64,000 bases of DNA from Parelaphostrongylus tenuis (taxonomy: Eukaryota; Nematoda; Chromadorea; Rhabditida; Metastrongylidae): contig JAHQIW010004555.1 in assembly GCA_019055375.1 (NCBI GenBank), positions 1 through 64,000 of the forward strand, written 5' to 3'. Positions 38,464 through 58,456 of the stretch are shown one piece after another. Every line of letters begins with the position of its first letter. Position 1 is the stretch's first letter. A program made the position numbers and the translations under genes. The notes under the pieces were generated by a model, which was not told the origin of the DNA, did no database searches, and saw only the letters and a program-made list of their open reading frames with translations.

Positions 38464-39295
38464 TACAGGTGATTAAACCATTGGCCCTCTGTTTCCCTAT
38501 TTATTTATACATATCTGGATCGCGAAGATGGAACAGTTTTCAAATTTCTGTTCTACGCAAGCCAGCTACACTTTACAAGCAGCGCCTAAATATCCGTGCA
38601 ATTCGTTTAAGCCCTCTAGGAAGTTTTCACACCCTTTTTGACGCGGTCAAAGCATCACTCCATGTTTCTGCTGCACTGCAAACCACTAGGAGTACTGTGG
38701 ACTGGAAAAGTGGGCACGGAGCCAGTAACGCATTATCCGATTGTTGATTTCTTTGCAGAGCCCAGATGTTGCGCATGCGTGCACACACGTACATGGCCTC
38801 TGTAATCAAAAAACCGTCCAGTTCGATTTTTTATTTTCGCACCCCTGATTCACCATGAACTGGGACTTTGTCCTATTTATGCGCACCCAAATATTTTTCT
38901 TACTCGATGAGATAATTTGGCACCTTCTGTGCTTCAGTGGTGATCCTCATTAGACAAAGATGTCTTCCGCAAAGCGAAAGTCTGCTTGGAAACCTCCGTC
39001 AACATCTATGTATGCGTGTTTGACTCAAAAAAAATATTTCATTATCTACTGCAGTGCACTGAAATGCTTTTATCCGTTTGGAAACCGTTTGAGTCATGCA
39101 GACCTAAAGGTTTCGTCAGCCAGGTTATTTACGATACACTGAGAAAAAAATGTGGGAGATTATTTAGTAAATTTGGGTTTTAAGAAGACGTTATCACTCT
39201 CCAATGCCGTATTTTTGTGCTACACTTTCATTAGTTATTTAATATTCTCAAACACATCTGATCTACTCCTCGGTCGTTGAGCGACGACTTTATAT

Positions 39296-39366
39296 AGTAT
39301 ATGTATATATATATATTATATATATATATTATATATATATAGTATTATATATATATATATATATGT
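39296..39366. repeat. TA microsatellite
   Basis: About 70 bases of nearly pure TA with short interruptions (TATTATA, AGTATTA). Confidence 0.95.
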
Positions 39367-39601
39367 TTATTTATCTATTTTTCATTCACTACTTATTATG
39401 TTCACATTTTTATATTCATATGTACAAAGCAAAATCTACAAATTCAATCCGTTGGTTTAGATGAAAGTTAGTGACCGCGGCTTGTCTCGTATGGGCACAT
39501 CCTACGTGGTGCGCACTGCTGAGGCTTCCAATCACATGGCTCGCACCGGAAACGGTCACCAAATCAACATTTTCGCTAAAAACTGATATGTTCTGCTTCA
39601 G

Positions 39602-40037
39602 TGTGGCTTACGAAGATTAAGCGACATAACTGAACCGTGGGAAGGAAAAATCAAAGCTCCAGTTAAGGCAGCGGTGAGCTCAAATATTTCGTACCCGTTC
39701 GTACCGTTTTTTCTGCTGTTCGTAGGACTGACGTCGTGGACACAAGTGCTCGGCAGAACAATTTTCAGACCAGATGACATCAGTTTTACTTAACAGTCCA
39801 AGAGTGTCTTGATAGTACCATCGGGGATATATTCAGCTGATTAATTATTCTTTTCAGGTGAATAAAGGAGAGTTTATGAAGTTGCCAGATTCCTGTCCTG
39901 AATCGCTACGCAAATTCATCTCTGCTAAGGTCTTCGCAAAGGATCCGCGGCTGGAGCCACCATGGCAAAAATATGTGGATTATGGCTTCGTTTTGCTTCT
40001 TCACAATTCGATTATCTTCTTGTACAAGTATTACTGA
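39602..40037 (+). CDS. 3' two exons of an unrecognised gene
   Basis: Exon 39602-39673 follows the acceptor TTCTGCTTCAG and ends at the donor GCG|GTGAGC. Exon 39858-40037 follows the acceptor TTATTCTTTTCAG and ends with TGA. The phases join (0/0) to give a protein end starting CGLRRLSDITEPWEGKIK and continuing GEFMKLPDSCPESLRKFI, with a PPWQKYVDYGF motif and a hydrophobic tail ending FLYKYY. The last 20 or so residues could form a membrane segment. The 184-bp intron is free of repeats. Earlier exons should lie upstream; open segments near 38,960-39,175 and 39,460-39,590 are candidates, but I could not join them in phase. I do not recognise the family. The splice signals and composition make it more likely real than chance. 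Confidence 0.5.
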
Positions 40038-41632
40038 TATTCAAGGTAGTAACGATCTTCGAACGAGTAGCAAGCGTTCGGCCCTCAAATCTCAGTATGA
40101 AGCGAAAAGTTATGAGTGTCACGCAAGAAAATTAAGTACATTATAGTTATTCAAGCACGCAAATAAGCAATCAAAGTATTTGAAACCCAAGCTCTCACAG
40201 AGCTATTCTGGGAAAAATCACACAGTTGTGCTTTCCAAAAGTTACGTTCTGGACGAACTACTTCATATTAGAGCCTTTCTGTGGAATGGAAAATTGCTTG
40301 AAAACATTGAAGATGTAGTGCCAGCTGTCAGGGAGTTCATAGGAATGGTGCAACATATTTCTTTAAAAAAATCAAATGAATGTGTCTAAGCGAAAAGTTA
40401 GCCTGTCGTTCAGGAAGTCCGGTCCTACAACTGCGACGTCCGCGGTTGCAAAAACAACTCATTCAAAATAAAGGAATTTTCTTGATAGATTATAATGGTT
40501 AGGCGGTATCACATTCATAATAATAAATATTCCGTAGCTTGGCTTATTTTAATTCGTTAGCAACACTTACTATCGTTATTTGACCATCTGGTATTTACTG
40601 ATTACCGGAGAAACAAAATACCGATGAAGAACATGGTGAGATGAAAACAAAGAACATCCTCTTGACGAGAGCGAAAAACTACATTTTGTTCCTTTGAAGA
40701 ACACAGAGCAGCATTTCAACTAGTTTCCAACTCCATAACCGAGGTTTCGTCGAGAAGAATTTGCCCAAAGTCTTTTATAAGGAAAATACACTTTTATTTG
40801 GAAGTGAATTCCTCTTAATGAGGGCATGGAAGAGTATTCTTTAATTCATTGCCAGATGCAGTCACATTATCACATTGTCTTTAGTCAGCCGGTTGAGAAA
40901 TCAATTATAGTTTTTTGTGATTCAATTCCAACGCGGCTAACCTATATCCGAGCCAAAGCAATCAGCGAATGCTGGGGTCGACACGGTCGACCATTTTCAT
41001 AGAATTTTCCTACAAATTCTTCATGTATTCGGTTCTCCATTGCGACTGGATTGCAGGTCTAGGACATGGCCGGCACTCTTAAGCTCGAGGGGATTTTGAC
41101 AAAGTCGACCCAATCGATAGGTCCGCGGCATGCGAACGTCTCGTCGACAGTGCAGGTCCATCTCCGGTGATTGGCTGGGCGGCGAGAAGGCCGTCGGGCC
41201 GACTGTCATTAAGCATCGAACAGCGGCTGAGAGTAGTTCGACCATCTCCATTGTCATGTCATTATTCTTACTGTCGTTTTATGTGATTCTCTTCCGTTTT
41301 ATCAACTGCTCTCGTTGCGTCATTGTTCTCTGCGGCTCTGGTTAGATGCAGGGACGCATCGATTATTTATCATGGCCTTTGGTTCAGTCAACTGTTGATT
41401 ATCTTACTGCTGAGCGGATTTATTGTCTAATTGTCCTAGTGCATGTTCCTCACTATAGCTCACGTCCTGTGATATCGTTCAAATTTCTCACGCTCATCGA
41501 AGAGGCTTTGTGTATCGTTCGTAGCAGCAATCATATTATTGCCGTCAAGAACATAAAAACACCGAACCACCACTTCTTAGCTATGTTATTATAGTCAATA
41601 CATAATTTCTTTATTCATTCGACAACTGAAGT
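40038..41632. other. Intergenic with one weak open segment
   Basis: A plus-strand frame at 40,180-40,389 (containing VLDELLHIRAFLWNGKLLEN) has coding-like composition but no family and no clear splice sites. The remainder holds nothing supported. A GC-richer patch at 41,030-41,240 is unexplained. Confidence 0.3.
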
Positions 41633-41896
41633 TTCGGCAGTTCGCCTCCTTCAGAGCCTGGAAAGGCCAAATTGTCTGCAATCCAATCAGTCAAACACCT
41701 CCATTATTCTTTTAGAAAAAATCACCAGTACTAGATTTCATTCGCATTAAGCAAAAAATCAACTCTGAACATATTCACCGCTTTTTATATGTGTTCCACC
41801 AAATGATTTAAGTGGAGATCACAGAAAGGAGACCACGAGCTTTGGATTGCAGGCAAATTGACCTTTCCAGGCTCTGAAGAAGGCGAACTGCCAAAA
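41633..41896. mobile_element. Foldback element with 55-base arms
   Basis: Left arm 41633-41686 (TTCGGCAGTTCGCCTCCTTC...GAGCCTGGAAAGG...GCAATCCAA) and right arm 41841-41896 are reverse complements with a few mismatches, separated by about 154 bp of AT-rich DNA. Partial similarity to the CTTCAGAGCCTG motifs near 31,930 and the CTCTTCAGTCC motif near 25,450 suggests a family. Confidence 0.75.
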
Positions 41897-42293
41897 CGTC
41901 AGATATCGCACATTGCCATATTCGCCGCTATTGTTGTTATTGTTCGTCGTGTTGGTAATATTATTGTGTGGGTGAAGGTTTGATCACCCAAGTCTGAGGT
42001 AAGAGCTGATGGATACAACAACAATCAAGCCAATCACCATATCCCTCATAGCTGGTTTCAAAGACCTTAACGCGTCAAAGACAGCTACATAGGATTCACA
42101 AAGCGTTCATTCAGGACTGAAATTCTGCAGTAGATACGACAGCATTCTAGTTGCAACCAATTCACTATGCTTGAAAAAGAATCAGCTCAGCTGGAGAGTT
42201 GCTGGGTTCATTTAACTACAGGCCATCTGACTAAAACGAAGTTTTCTTGATACTACTCATTTCTCATTATCTCAGCCACAGATCTTCAATCAT

Positions 42294-42299
42294 TTTATT
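42294..42299 (-). promoter_or_regulatory. Candidate poly(A) signal of the PHYHD1-like gene
   Basis: AATAAA on the minus strand about 220 bases downstream of the stop codon at 42520. It is a plausible 3' UTR length for a nematode gene. Single hexamers are common in AT-rich DNA, so this is weak support. Confidence 0.35.
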
Positions 42300-42519
42300 C
42301 TGAAGGACCCTTATTTTTTTTTAATATCAAAAGTAATCTCACCTTTCAAGAAAGACAGCTACAAAAAATAGAAAATAGTTGTTTCACTGTTCAAAAGTAA
42401 CAACTAGCCATGATACCCAAATGTTGTCTTTCATCGTGATTCAGCAGGGGTATTTGTGGTTACCACCATTTGGCGAAACAGTATCAACTTCACTCAGAGA
42501 GAGTGACACTTGTTCACAT

Positions 42520-50179
<7,660 letters not shown>

Positions 50180-50209
50180 CAACGTCTAGGAGTGATCCTA
50201 CGAAGTAAA

Positions 50210-50219
50210 CCTGAGATAG
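50210..50219 (-). promoter_or_regulatory. Candidate 3' splice or trans-splice acceptor upstream of exon 1
   Basis: TTCTATCTCAG ends about 31 bases before the exon 1 ATG, with a pyrimidine-rich lead. Many nematode mRNAs receive a spliced leader at such a site. It could equally be a cis acceptor of a non-coding exon. Inference only. Confidence 0.35.
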
Positions 50220-51029
50220 AACCATGTAGAATGGAGCGATTGTAGGATGAACTTTTGCAAAATGGACAAAATCAAGATCTCAGTGAATAACAGCAAGCTA
50301 AAAACAACCAGATAAGCAGCAGGCTTTACCACAGCAACGCTATAAAAGGATTATATTGCACTCGCTGCGAAGATTTAAATAAAAACGTATAAAAAATGGA
50401 CAACACAGATAGGTTCGAACAGATGCAGCACAATGGCAGACGATATCATTAGACTGGTTTCAAAGACATGCCGAATGCATTGATATGATTAGATACGTAA
50501 ATAAGAGTGCACTGACCGAAAGGGATTCGTTAGCAATCGACCTACTTTACATTGATTGCGATGATTTAGAAGGCTGATTTTCTTATTACACATGATTGAC
50601 TGGCAGATGATCCTGAATTTCTCATTGCCCTTGAGCGATTTAATGGCTGTAAAATTTCAGAAATTGATTTTTCACTCGAAAGCAAACTAGTATCTTGAGG
50701 TAATTTACGATCTTTTCCCTACAAATCCAACTGATTGTTCATGGTTTTAGAACAGCTCTGGAAGAGGTAGCTCTCCTGTTGCGAGGTCGCAACAACAGAA
50801 AAATAACCACTAAGCTTCTAGCATCCTGATAATCATTTAGGTTAGATTAAACAGTGAGGAGAAGGCTCGCATCATAACAGTACATTTATGAACGGATAAA
50901 ATGTTCAGTATTGTTCAGTTTCTTAGAAGAAAACAAGGCATTCGATTTCCTCAAGCATTATTGACACAATCGGTGTTGTAAGTATTCTTTTGAACACACG
51001 CGCATCACCTGGTCGGACAGTACAATTAA

Positions 51030-51411
51030 TAGGTTGAGGAAAAAGTTCTGAGAAAATGCTTGAAACTTCCTTGGGTGTCAACCATTATTCGTATTTTTGA
51101 GCTCATTTAAGAGCCCGTCTTCTCCCGCGTTGATTGGTATATAACTGATCTACTTATTTCATGATAGAATTAACTAGCAAGCAATTTAGGCTGTTGATGA
51201 TGCACGAATGGCAGTTGGTTCAAATTTAACGGTGGCAAGCGAACGCATCACTCTAGCTTAGAGTTCGCTTGTTAACTCCATCTCGAAATGAGTAGATATA
51301 TCATATACCAATCAACGTGTGAGAAGACGTACTTTCAAATGACCCCAAAAACTCAAGAAATGGCTACACGCAAAAAGTTACAAGCATTTCTCAAAACTTT
51401 TCCTCAACCTA
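51030..51411 (+). mobile_element. Mariner-derived MITE, 382 bp, with long inverted ends
   Basis: The ends are TAGGTTGAGGAAAAA... and the reverse complement ...TTTTCCTCAACCTA. Homology between the arms continues for about 130 bases, including GTTGATTGGTATAT. The interior keeps a short coding remnant (SKQFRLLMMHEW) typical of the mariner transposase N-terminus. This indicates an internal-deletion derivative of a full mariner. Confidence 0.82.
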
Positions 51412-53218
51412 TTATTTGGGCGTCCTCTAATGATAACCTGGCACTTGTTCAATGAAATTTAGACCGTAAGGAGATTTTATCGTCACGAAATGATGTAAAA
51501 TCGCTATAGACCAGCCCATGAAGGTATTTTTACTGAGAAGAACGTACGCGCTACCTAACAACCTTCATGCTCAATGAAAAGATAACATACTTGCAAAGAA
51601 CATATTCACGACTCTTGCTGCACATTTTATGTTGCCCTGTCTATATTTTCCTTGTCATTTGATAGTACGAAAAACAGTTATCTTAGCAACGGGCTTGGCT
51701 TTTATAGAGGCCTCTTTAGTGCCCTCTATAAAGGAAGAGAAATAGGTTTGGTTTTACGTTCGGAGTACTTAACTCGCTATTCAGACTAAACAGCGGACTT
51801 CTTGACAGTTACAAAGTCAAAAAAGGAGTTTTACGAGGACTCCTTCGCCACAAAGAAGTTGAGTACCACTGGAGACACATTCATAAAGACAATTTCAAAA
51901 AATAAACTCTCATAAGTCCTCAAAACTTGCGTGTTTTAGTAGAAAGGCTAAATTCGAAAGAAAGATCACGCATAAATTGATTTATGTTGCAATATCTAAT
52001 TTCAAAAGCTTAAACCGACCACGTGATTGATTATTATGTACTTATGGTGCTAATGCATTAAGGCGATGTATGACAGAAAAATGAAAGATAAAAATTCTTT
52101 TCTGTTTGAGGGCAGGGATAGGGACCTCTTTTGATCAACAAAGATGTTCCACTAGACTATCAGTAATCATTTGAAACTTGAATCTCGGATAATTCAGAAA
52201 TATGCTTTCTCAGATAGGTTTTCATACAACATTCAGCACAGTGAATAAAACTGTGTTTCACTCGTCAAGCGCTATCGCGTATTGTCGCGCATATTTCTTG
52301 CAAGACAAAGCTCTTTCCTCAGAGTGCTAGTAATTGTTCGATAGTGTAAATCTCTGGAATATCAGAAATACGCTTGATCTTTGGAAAGCCATTGTACAGC
52401 AATGTAGCAGAGAGAATAGGAATGTGTTTCACAAGCGTTGTTTGTTATCACGCGAATTTCAGCTATTTACCTCGAAATTCCTTTGACAAGAATGGTTTGA
52501 CTGCTAGAAAAAAGAGCACGGACCAACACACGCGCTTCTTGCCACTAAAATATTTTTTTTCAAGTTTTCGTTTTTTTTTTATTTTGAACATCAAACAAGG
52601 CTTTTGAGGTTTTCCTTATCATAAACCCAATTTCTGATCATTCCTTCGATCACATCAAAATGACAGGTCGCTGCCAATGTATCTTGCACATCACTGTACT
52701 TCACCACATCAAGCTTGAAAGCCGCAGTGTAAGACTTGCGGCGTTTCACAATTTTCAAAGAAAAAGTACCTAACTAAAGTGAAAAAACCAAAGATTCAAA
52801 AGGTAAAAACAATATAACGAAATTGCGGAAAAATTGTACGCAGGTGCCTATTTTCCAGCACACATCGCCCTTGTCTACACAGTTTCAGGGTGTTTGTAAG
52901 CCTTTTCAGAGAGAATTATAGGTTTTCGTACTAAAATTGTTTGAAAAAAGCCCTATCCTATTGTTTGCTAGGCTTACGCTTTCCATTATATCTTATCCTG
53001 CTAAATAGCACTTGGTAATTCCTAAGCCTCATCAGAGTAAGCCTAGGCACTACAAGTATATGAACGTGCAGAAGAAATGTTGTGGTATAACAATCATGCG
53101 CTTTGTATAGAATTTTTTTCCGAAACTTAAAAAAAATCCTAAACTGGAAAACAAAAGTGACACACCACATGTAAATCACGCTTGCGCACTTCATCGATAG
53201 CGCCATGGATCCCCAGCC
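51412..53218. other. Intergenic with scattered MITE ends
   Basis: Segments near 52,200-52,290 and 52,318-52,440 resemble MULE-like MITE termini (GAGTGCTAGTAATTGTTCG..AATCTCTGG). No whole element or gene is seen. Confidence 0.4.
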
Positions 53219-53481
<263 letters not shown>

Positions 53482-53610
53482 CATCACGCGATGTATGTGA
53501 ATCATAATTTCAATTTTAGTACTACAGCGCGATAAGATCTTTCTATAAGCGGTTGTTTTAAGTTTGGTCTAGAACCGGTTTTTTTGCCTATTTTCAACTG
53601 TGCTTAAGTT

Positions 53611-54600
53611 ATGGATCGTGAAAATTAACTAATCGAAATAGTTGAGTTGCACAAGACGGGAACGAACACGGCCGACATTGTTAAAATCGTCCAGTTTCAA
53701 ACCATCAAGTGTCTACAGTGTGGGAAACGTCCCAGAGAGACTGGAGCAACTGGCGACCATCCTCGAGAAGGTCGTTCAACCAACTCGCCTACTCCAGAAA
53801 ACGCAGAAGACTTAATGGCCAGGTTCAACGAATTCCGGAGCATTCGATGAGCAAAATGGCTCGAGTGGCTTGAGATCAGCGAGTGAGGTGTCCGAAACAT
53901 TGTCAAAAATAAGCTGAAGCTGCATATCTATAAGATCTCTCATGTTCACTTTCTCGATAAAGGGGAAAGAAAAACTGCTTTCGAAGGCTCGCCGAATGAA
54001 TCGTTTAATCGCTGCTGCTCGTTTGTCGAAGGTGCTTTTCACTGATGAAAAGATATTCACGGTCGAACCACTCGATAGCCAAAATCGATGCAACTTTTCA
54101 TCAAAGATCGGCAGAAATCTGCAGTAGCAAAAATCAAAAGCCTCAGTCATTTTTCGCCTTCTGTGATGGCTTCGGCTGACATTAGCGCCATCGAAAGGAC
54201 GCCGTTGGCTCTCATCATCGTAAACGTCAAAATCAACGCTGCCAGCTATCAGCAGCAAGTTTTACGGGGCATACTGAAGCCTTGGAGTTTTCATCACTTT
54301 CGCGCCGACGGATTTACGCTTCACCAGGACTAGGCTCCTGCGTATTCAACCCGGTCAAAGATTGCCATTTGTCAAAAGCTGATTTCAGGCCCATTTAGGG
54401 CAGGGACATTTGGCTGTCAAAGTCGCATGATCTCAAAACACTGGACTACTCCGTGGTTCACATTGGAAGGAAAAGTTTCGGCTACACGCTAAAGTACCGT
54501 AGATGCGCTTAGAACGGCTTTGACATGCGTTTGGAACATACGAGGGAAACGTGGCGAGCACCGCTGGAACTTGTCGCAAGCGACTTTGTAAATGTATAGA
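53611..54600 (+). mobile_element. Near full-length degenerate mariner transposase gene
   Basis: Begins MDREN then a stop at codon 6, then IVELHKTGTNTADIVKIVQ. It continues through shifted frames to KARRMNRLIAAARLSKVLFT, DEKIFTVEPL, KSAVAKI, KINAASYQQQVLRGILKPW, TLHQD*APAY and LDYSV. The three catalytic Asp regions are recognisable, but several frameshifts and stops make it dead. It begins about 130 bp after a long CA repeat. Terminal inverted repeats were not found. Confidence 0.85.
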
Positions 54601-55022
54601 GGCCAGAGGAGGCAAATTTGAGGATTTGCTATCAACTTTTTTGTTTATTCTGATAAGTGTCCATCTAATAATTGTAATTACTTTAGTTGAATAAGTTCAC
54701 TCGTTTATGCAGTATTTTTTTATTGTTGAAATATCTGAAAAAAACACTATCAGAACTTTACGCATCCTGTGGAGATGTAAATGAATACAAATGGGAAGAG
54801 ATAAAAATGTTCAGCAGCGATTAGAAAAATGTCCATTTCCCAAGAATGTGATTTTCGAGGTGAAAAATATGGCTTGATAGAAAACATAAACACTCTTTGG
54901 ACTAAAAATACCTTCTATGGCAATCTCTCCACTTATTCCACTTTTGAACGAGGACGGAAATTCTACAAAGTCAAAATTTTCTACATCATTACTGTTTTAT
55001 CATTGATGCACACACCCCGCCA

Positions 55023-55549
55023 GCCGCTAATCGTACCGTCCGAACCGCCCAACGACCATAACTGATCGTTTCGAACGTGTTGAAAAAAGACTGCATACAT
55101 ATCTGGCCTACACAATGCCTTACGATGGTCAGTTCATATGCAGATTCAATGACTCTAGCCATGAAGTCAAGCCAGGGGTCAACTGTTCCCAAATCCTTGA
55201 ATTTTCCGAGATAGAAGTTCTAGGTTGCATCGTGAATAGGATTCTTGTGAAATGGAAGCGTTCACCGTCTCAAGGAATAAGCAACATGTATGGTATTCAA
55301 AAACCTCTGGTAACTGCTACAATATCAGCTTTCATGGACCAAATTGGAGCAAAGAGTACAGACCGGCAACAGGTGCAGAATTATATTAAAATGGGAGCAT
55401 TACTGATAATATCGTACACCTTTGCAGCCACGGTGACCTATACGTGTTACATGATCATTGAACTTTTATTAACAAAAACACTCCAAATTATTTCAAATGC
55501 CAAAAGTTCAAAATTAAACATGAACCAAGACAATAGTGCTCAAAATTAG
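55023..55549 (+). CDS. Unrecognised ORF with one membrane segment
   Basis: A frame open from about 55,030 to TAA at 55549 in its longest form, with an internal ATG at 55115 (MPYDGQFICRFNDSSHEVKP). Its C-terminal half has a polar KSTDRQQVQNYIKMG stretch followed by a hydrophobic segment, ISYTFAATVTYTCYMIIELL, then a short polar tail. That arrangement would suit a small membrane protein. No splice sites force the start, and the minus strand is also open over part of it, so it may be chance. Confidence 0.3.
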
Positions 55550-55591
55550 ATGCACAACAGTTAAATGTCGTTCCCCGTGAATCGTCCGTCG

Positions 55592-55759
55592 CTAATCTTG
55601 CTTCGCTGGAGTGGCTGCGGCCTCAAGATTGGGATAGAGATGAGCTGGACGACTCCCTGCTTTGACTCGACCAACGAAATCAATCCAGTGGGAGCGATGA
55701 TGGCGCTCATCCTTTTCCAAGAGGTAGTCGTATATGTTAAGAGTTTCTGCAATACTCAT
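55592..55759 (-). CDS. Unrecognised 55-residue ORF or exon
   Basis: ATG to TAG, starting MSIAETLNIYDYLLEKDERH and ending YPNLEAAATPAKQD. It is more GC-rich than its surroundings and has a charged, conserved-looking composition (HHRSHWIDFVGRVKAG). It could be a small protein or the last exon of a gene whose earlier exons lie at higher coordinates. There is no family match I can name. A second frame over the same bases is also open, which weakens the call. Confidence 0.4.
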   Translation of the reverse strand: MSIAETLNIYDYLLEKDERHHRSHWIDFVGRVKAGSRPAHLYPNLEAAATPAKQD

Positions 55760-56001
55760 TCGCCATAAACACAAAGAAACATTCGGTGATACTGATGAAT
55801 GCATACTTCCGTAGTTACCATAATTTACAGAGATTCATAAGTTTCTACTTCAACTCACAAATTTTCCCATCACAGTATATCTAAGAAACATATCTTAGAA
55901 CTATGGCAAACACCGCCGATAAATCACGCTCTATCTTAGCTTTCCTATGATTCACAAACTAATTTTCATTCACTAGTGACACTTTCGAAAAATGTATAAC
56001 A

Positions 56002-56161
56002 TTAGAAAAACGAACTATTTGGCTTCCACAGATAAGAGGTCTTCCGTGACTTCTTCGGAGGTGGAGAATTGCTTCGACTGAGACTTTTCGTTTCACATGT
56101 CGTTGACAGCGGTGCAGACGTAGATTGCGGAGTTGAGTTCATCGTGGTTCCATTTTGCCTC
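56002..56161 (-). CDS. Candidate terminal exon, Ser/Pro-rich basic tail
   Basis: Follows a possible acceptor TTCGTAATTAG and runs to TAA. It encodes a Ser/Thr/Pro-rich sequence with SLSRSNSPPPKKSRKTSY near the end, which resembles a nuclear-localisation-like basic patch after SP sites. No family can be assigned from such low-complexity sequence. It might belong with the minus-strand ORF at 55592, but that is not shown. Confidence 0.3.
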
Positions 56162-56649
56162 CTAATTACGAAGCAGATTGGTGAGGCTAACCAAAGTAAT
56201 GACAAAAACAATTTGAAGTTCTCGAACTCGTAGAAAAAAGTTATAGCGCGCAAAAAAACTTCTAAAAAGTCGTATTTTTGAAGATGAAAAGAACACTCGA
56301 AGTTTGATCAGCATACTGATTTTCAGCTCATCCTATAAAAAGCTAAGTTCTTTTTAGCGAACTCAGGCAAAGGCTAGCAACTACATAAGGCAAATTAAGT
56401 CATAAAATGTATTGTATAGGTAGGAAAATCTCACACAAACAATACCAGATGTCAATAACGAGTAAGAATCTATATGAAACGTACCTAATTCTATTAGTCA
56501 AGACCACATCAGAGCTCGGCACTTTCGCCATACGTTCAAGACCGGTTAACTGCGTGAATAGTTGAAATATCTAGGGAACATGGATTGGTATTGCGATAGG
56601 AGATCACAGATCCAGGAATTATTTGGAAAAAATCTGATACGTGTTCAAA

Positions 56650-57124
56650 AAAAAACAAAAAATAGCTATCAGGGATAATGTTATGACATGATAACATGCT
56701 TGAGTATGTTATGAGATCTGTTATGGAAACTTATACAGTGCTAGACAGGCGCGTGTTTCGTCCTTCCAAACTGTTCAGTAGCACAGTGTCCCTCAATTCA
56801 GGCGATTCCTTAGGGACATACCCCTATATAGAGGAATAGACGCCGAATAATAGATCACCACATGTCAGGACACAATATCCCCGACATTGCAGTGACCACA
56901 ATCGAGTGCTCGCGGCTGGTAAAATGTATCACACCTTACCGTTCGATCGTTTATATAGATCTCGCTCAAAACAATGATAAACTGATTACATGGTAACATG
57001 TTTCAACCTGTCTGCACTGTATAAGTGCGCACGACAAACCTTATAACAGGCTCAAACATGTTGTTATGTTGTCAGATTATCATTATTTTGAGCGAAAGTC
57101 GATATAAACGGTCGAGTGTAAAGT
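56650..57124. repeat. Nested inverted repeats
   Basis: An inner palindromic unit at about 56930-57124 has arms of about 85 bases (CGATCGTTTATATAGATCTC / reverse, and CTCAAAACAATGAT / reverse). A third arm at 56650-56765 (ACTTATACAGTGCTAGACAGG) is again inverted relative to the centre of the unit. It is probably a foldback transposon with a second, partial insertion or a rearranged arm. Confidence 0.65.
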
Positions 57125-58456
57125 ATAACAGCACAGTATTTGGAAGCCGACAAAAGGCTGTGATCTCATCTCAATTATCAGCGGTAATGTTTCGGCAGAT
57201 AATGCCCATTTCAGATCCCTAAGGAGACAATTTCTACATAGTACTATTAATCGAAACTTTTCCGCAATATCAGCGGGAAAATTGGATTTCGAATTTCAAT
57301 AGTGGTACCTAGGCTTCGTACTTGGTCATAACCTCCCTGTCTTCCATTTTTCACAGAGTGAAAACAGACGAATCGTCTTTCCATAGAGTAATGCAATTCA
57401 CCCAAACTGAGTACAATTAATGATGCAGTGCTAAGCGAGTTTCGATGATACAAGCCATCATTTCGGTCTACTTCTAAGTTTGTGGAAATCCTTCAGAACG
57501 CCTGAAAACCTATTTCGCCAATAGCTTCCTGTCAGTTACGGACATGAAGGCTTTGCCAAATTTATGTTAACATAAAACTTCAAAAACTTAGAAATCCCTT
57601 GCTTAACATGTGAGATCCTTTTCCTTGCCGCTGGAGCAAACTAACAGTGGCTGTGATATACTGGGGCTTCAATTATCAACCACTGCTATAATTACTTTAG
57701 ATCAGCCTTTTTCGGGCATTACATGACAGCAATACTCACTAGACAAAAGGACAAGTTTGAACTTATTCCCAACAAAGTTGAAATTGAAGTTTTTGAAAGA
57801 CTTCCCTTAGTCAAGACCAATTCGGATTGCAGCTGATTTGTAATCACGAAGGAAAATTCAGTTCTGAAAGACTCCTTCCATTGAGTGATTTAGTTTCTTG
57901 AAGCGTGACCAATGAGTATGTCCAGTTGTCATGCTAAGTTAGGCGATGCCTGCTTTCCTTTCCATAGCCTAGTAATTTACGAGTTTCCCATAAAATTTCG
58001 TACCTCTGCACAAACAATCCCATGAAACAACGGTTCCGAATAACTTAATCTCGATACGAAGAATGAGAGCCAACTTTTCTTGGCCTTCCTTGAGCAACCT
58101 TCACATGATTCAATCATTTCGTCCAATCAATTAAAAACAATCTTTATGTTATCTTAATTAGAGTTGACTTATTTCACCTATATGCTTACGGTGAATGATC
58201 GATGTCCGAGATCTAAAGTTGATGATCATATATTACAGATGGTCAAACTTCGTGAAAGTCGCTGTTTCAGTGGCAGATGTCTAGTCTAAGATCCCCTCGA
58301 GACAGCTGATGAAATATCACAGTTCAGAAAAAAAACAGTAGCCAGAAAGATGACTACCCCTCGTCATTCATGAGTTTGTATCATTTCTGAGATCTACTGT
58401 CTATTCCATTTATCATTTCTCATCAGTTATGAAAATTGCCGACGCTTTTTTCTTCC
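57125..58456. other. Intergenic, no supported feature
   Basis: AT-rich DNA with short open frames only. Possible regulatory sequence for the small ORF at 58457 cannot be distinguished. Confidence 0.35.
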
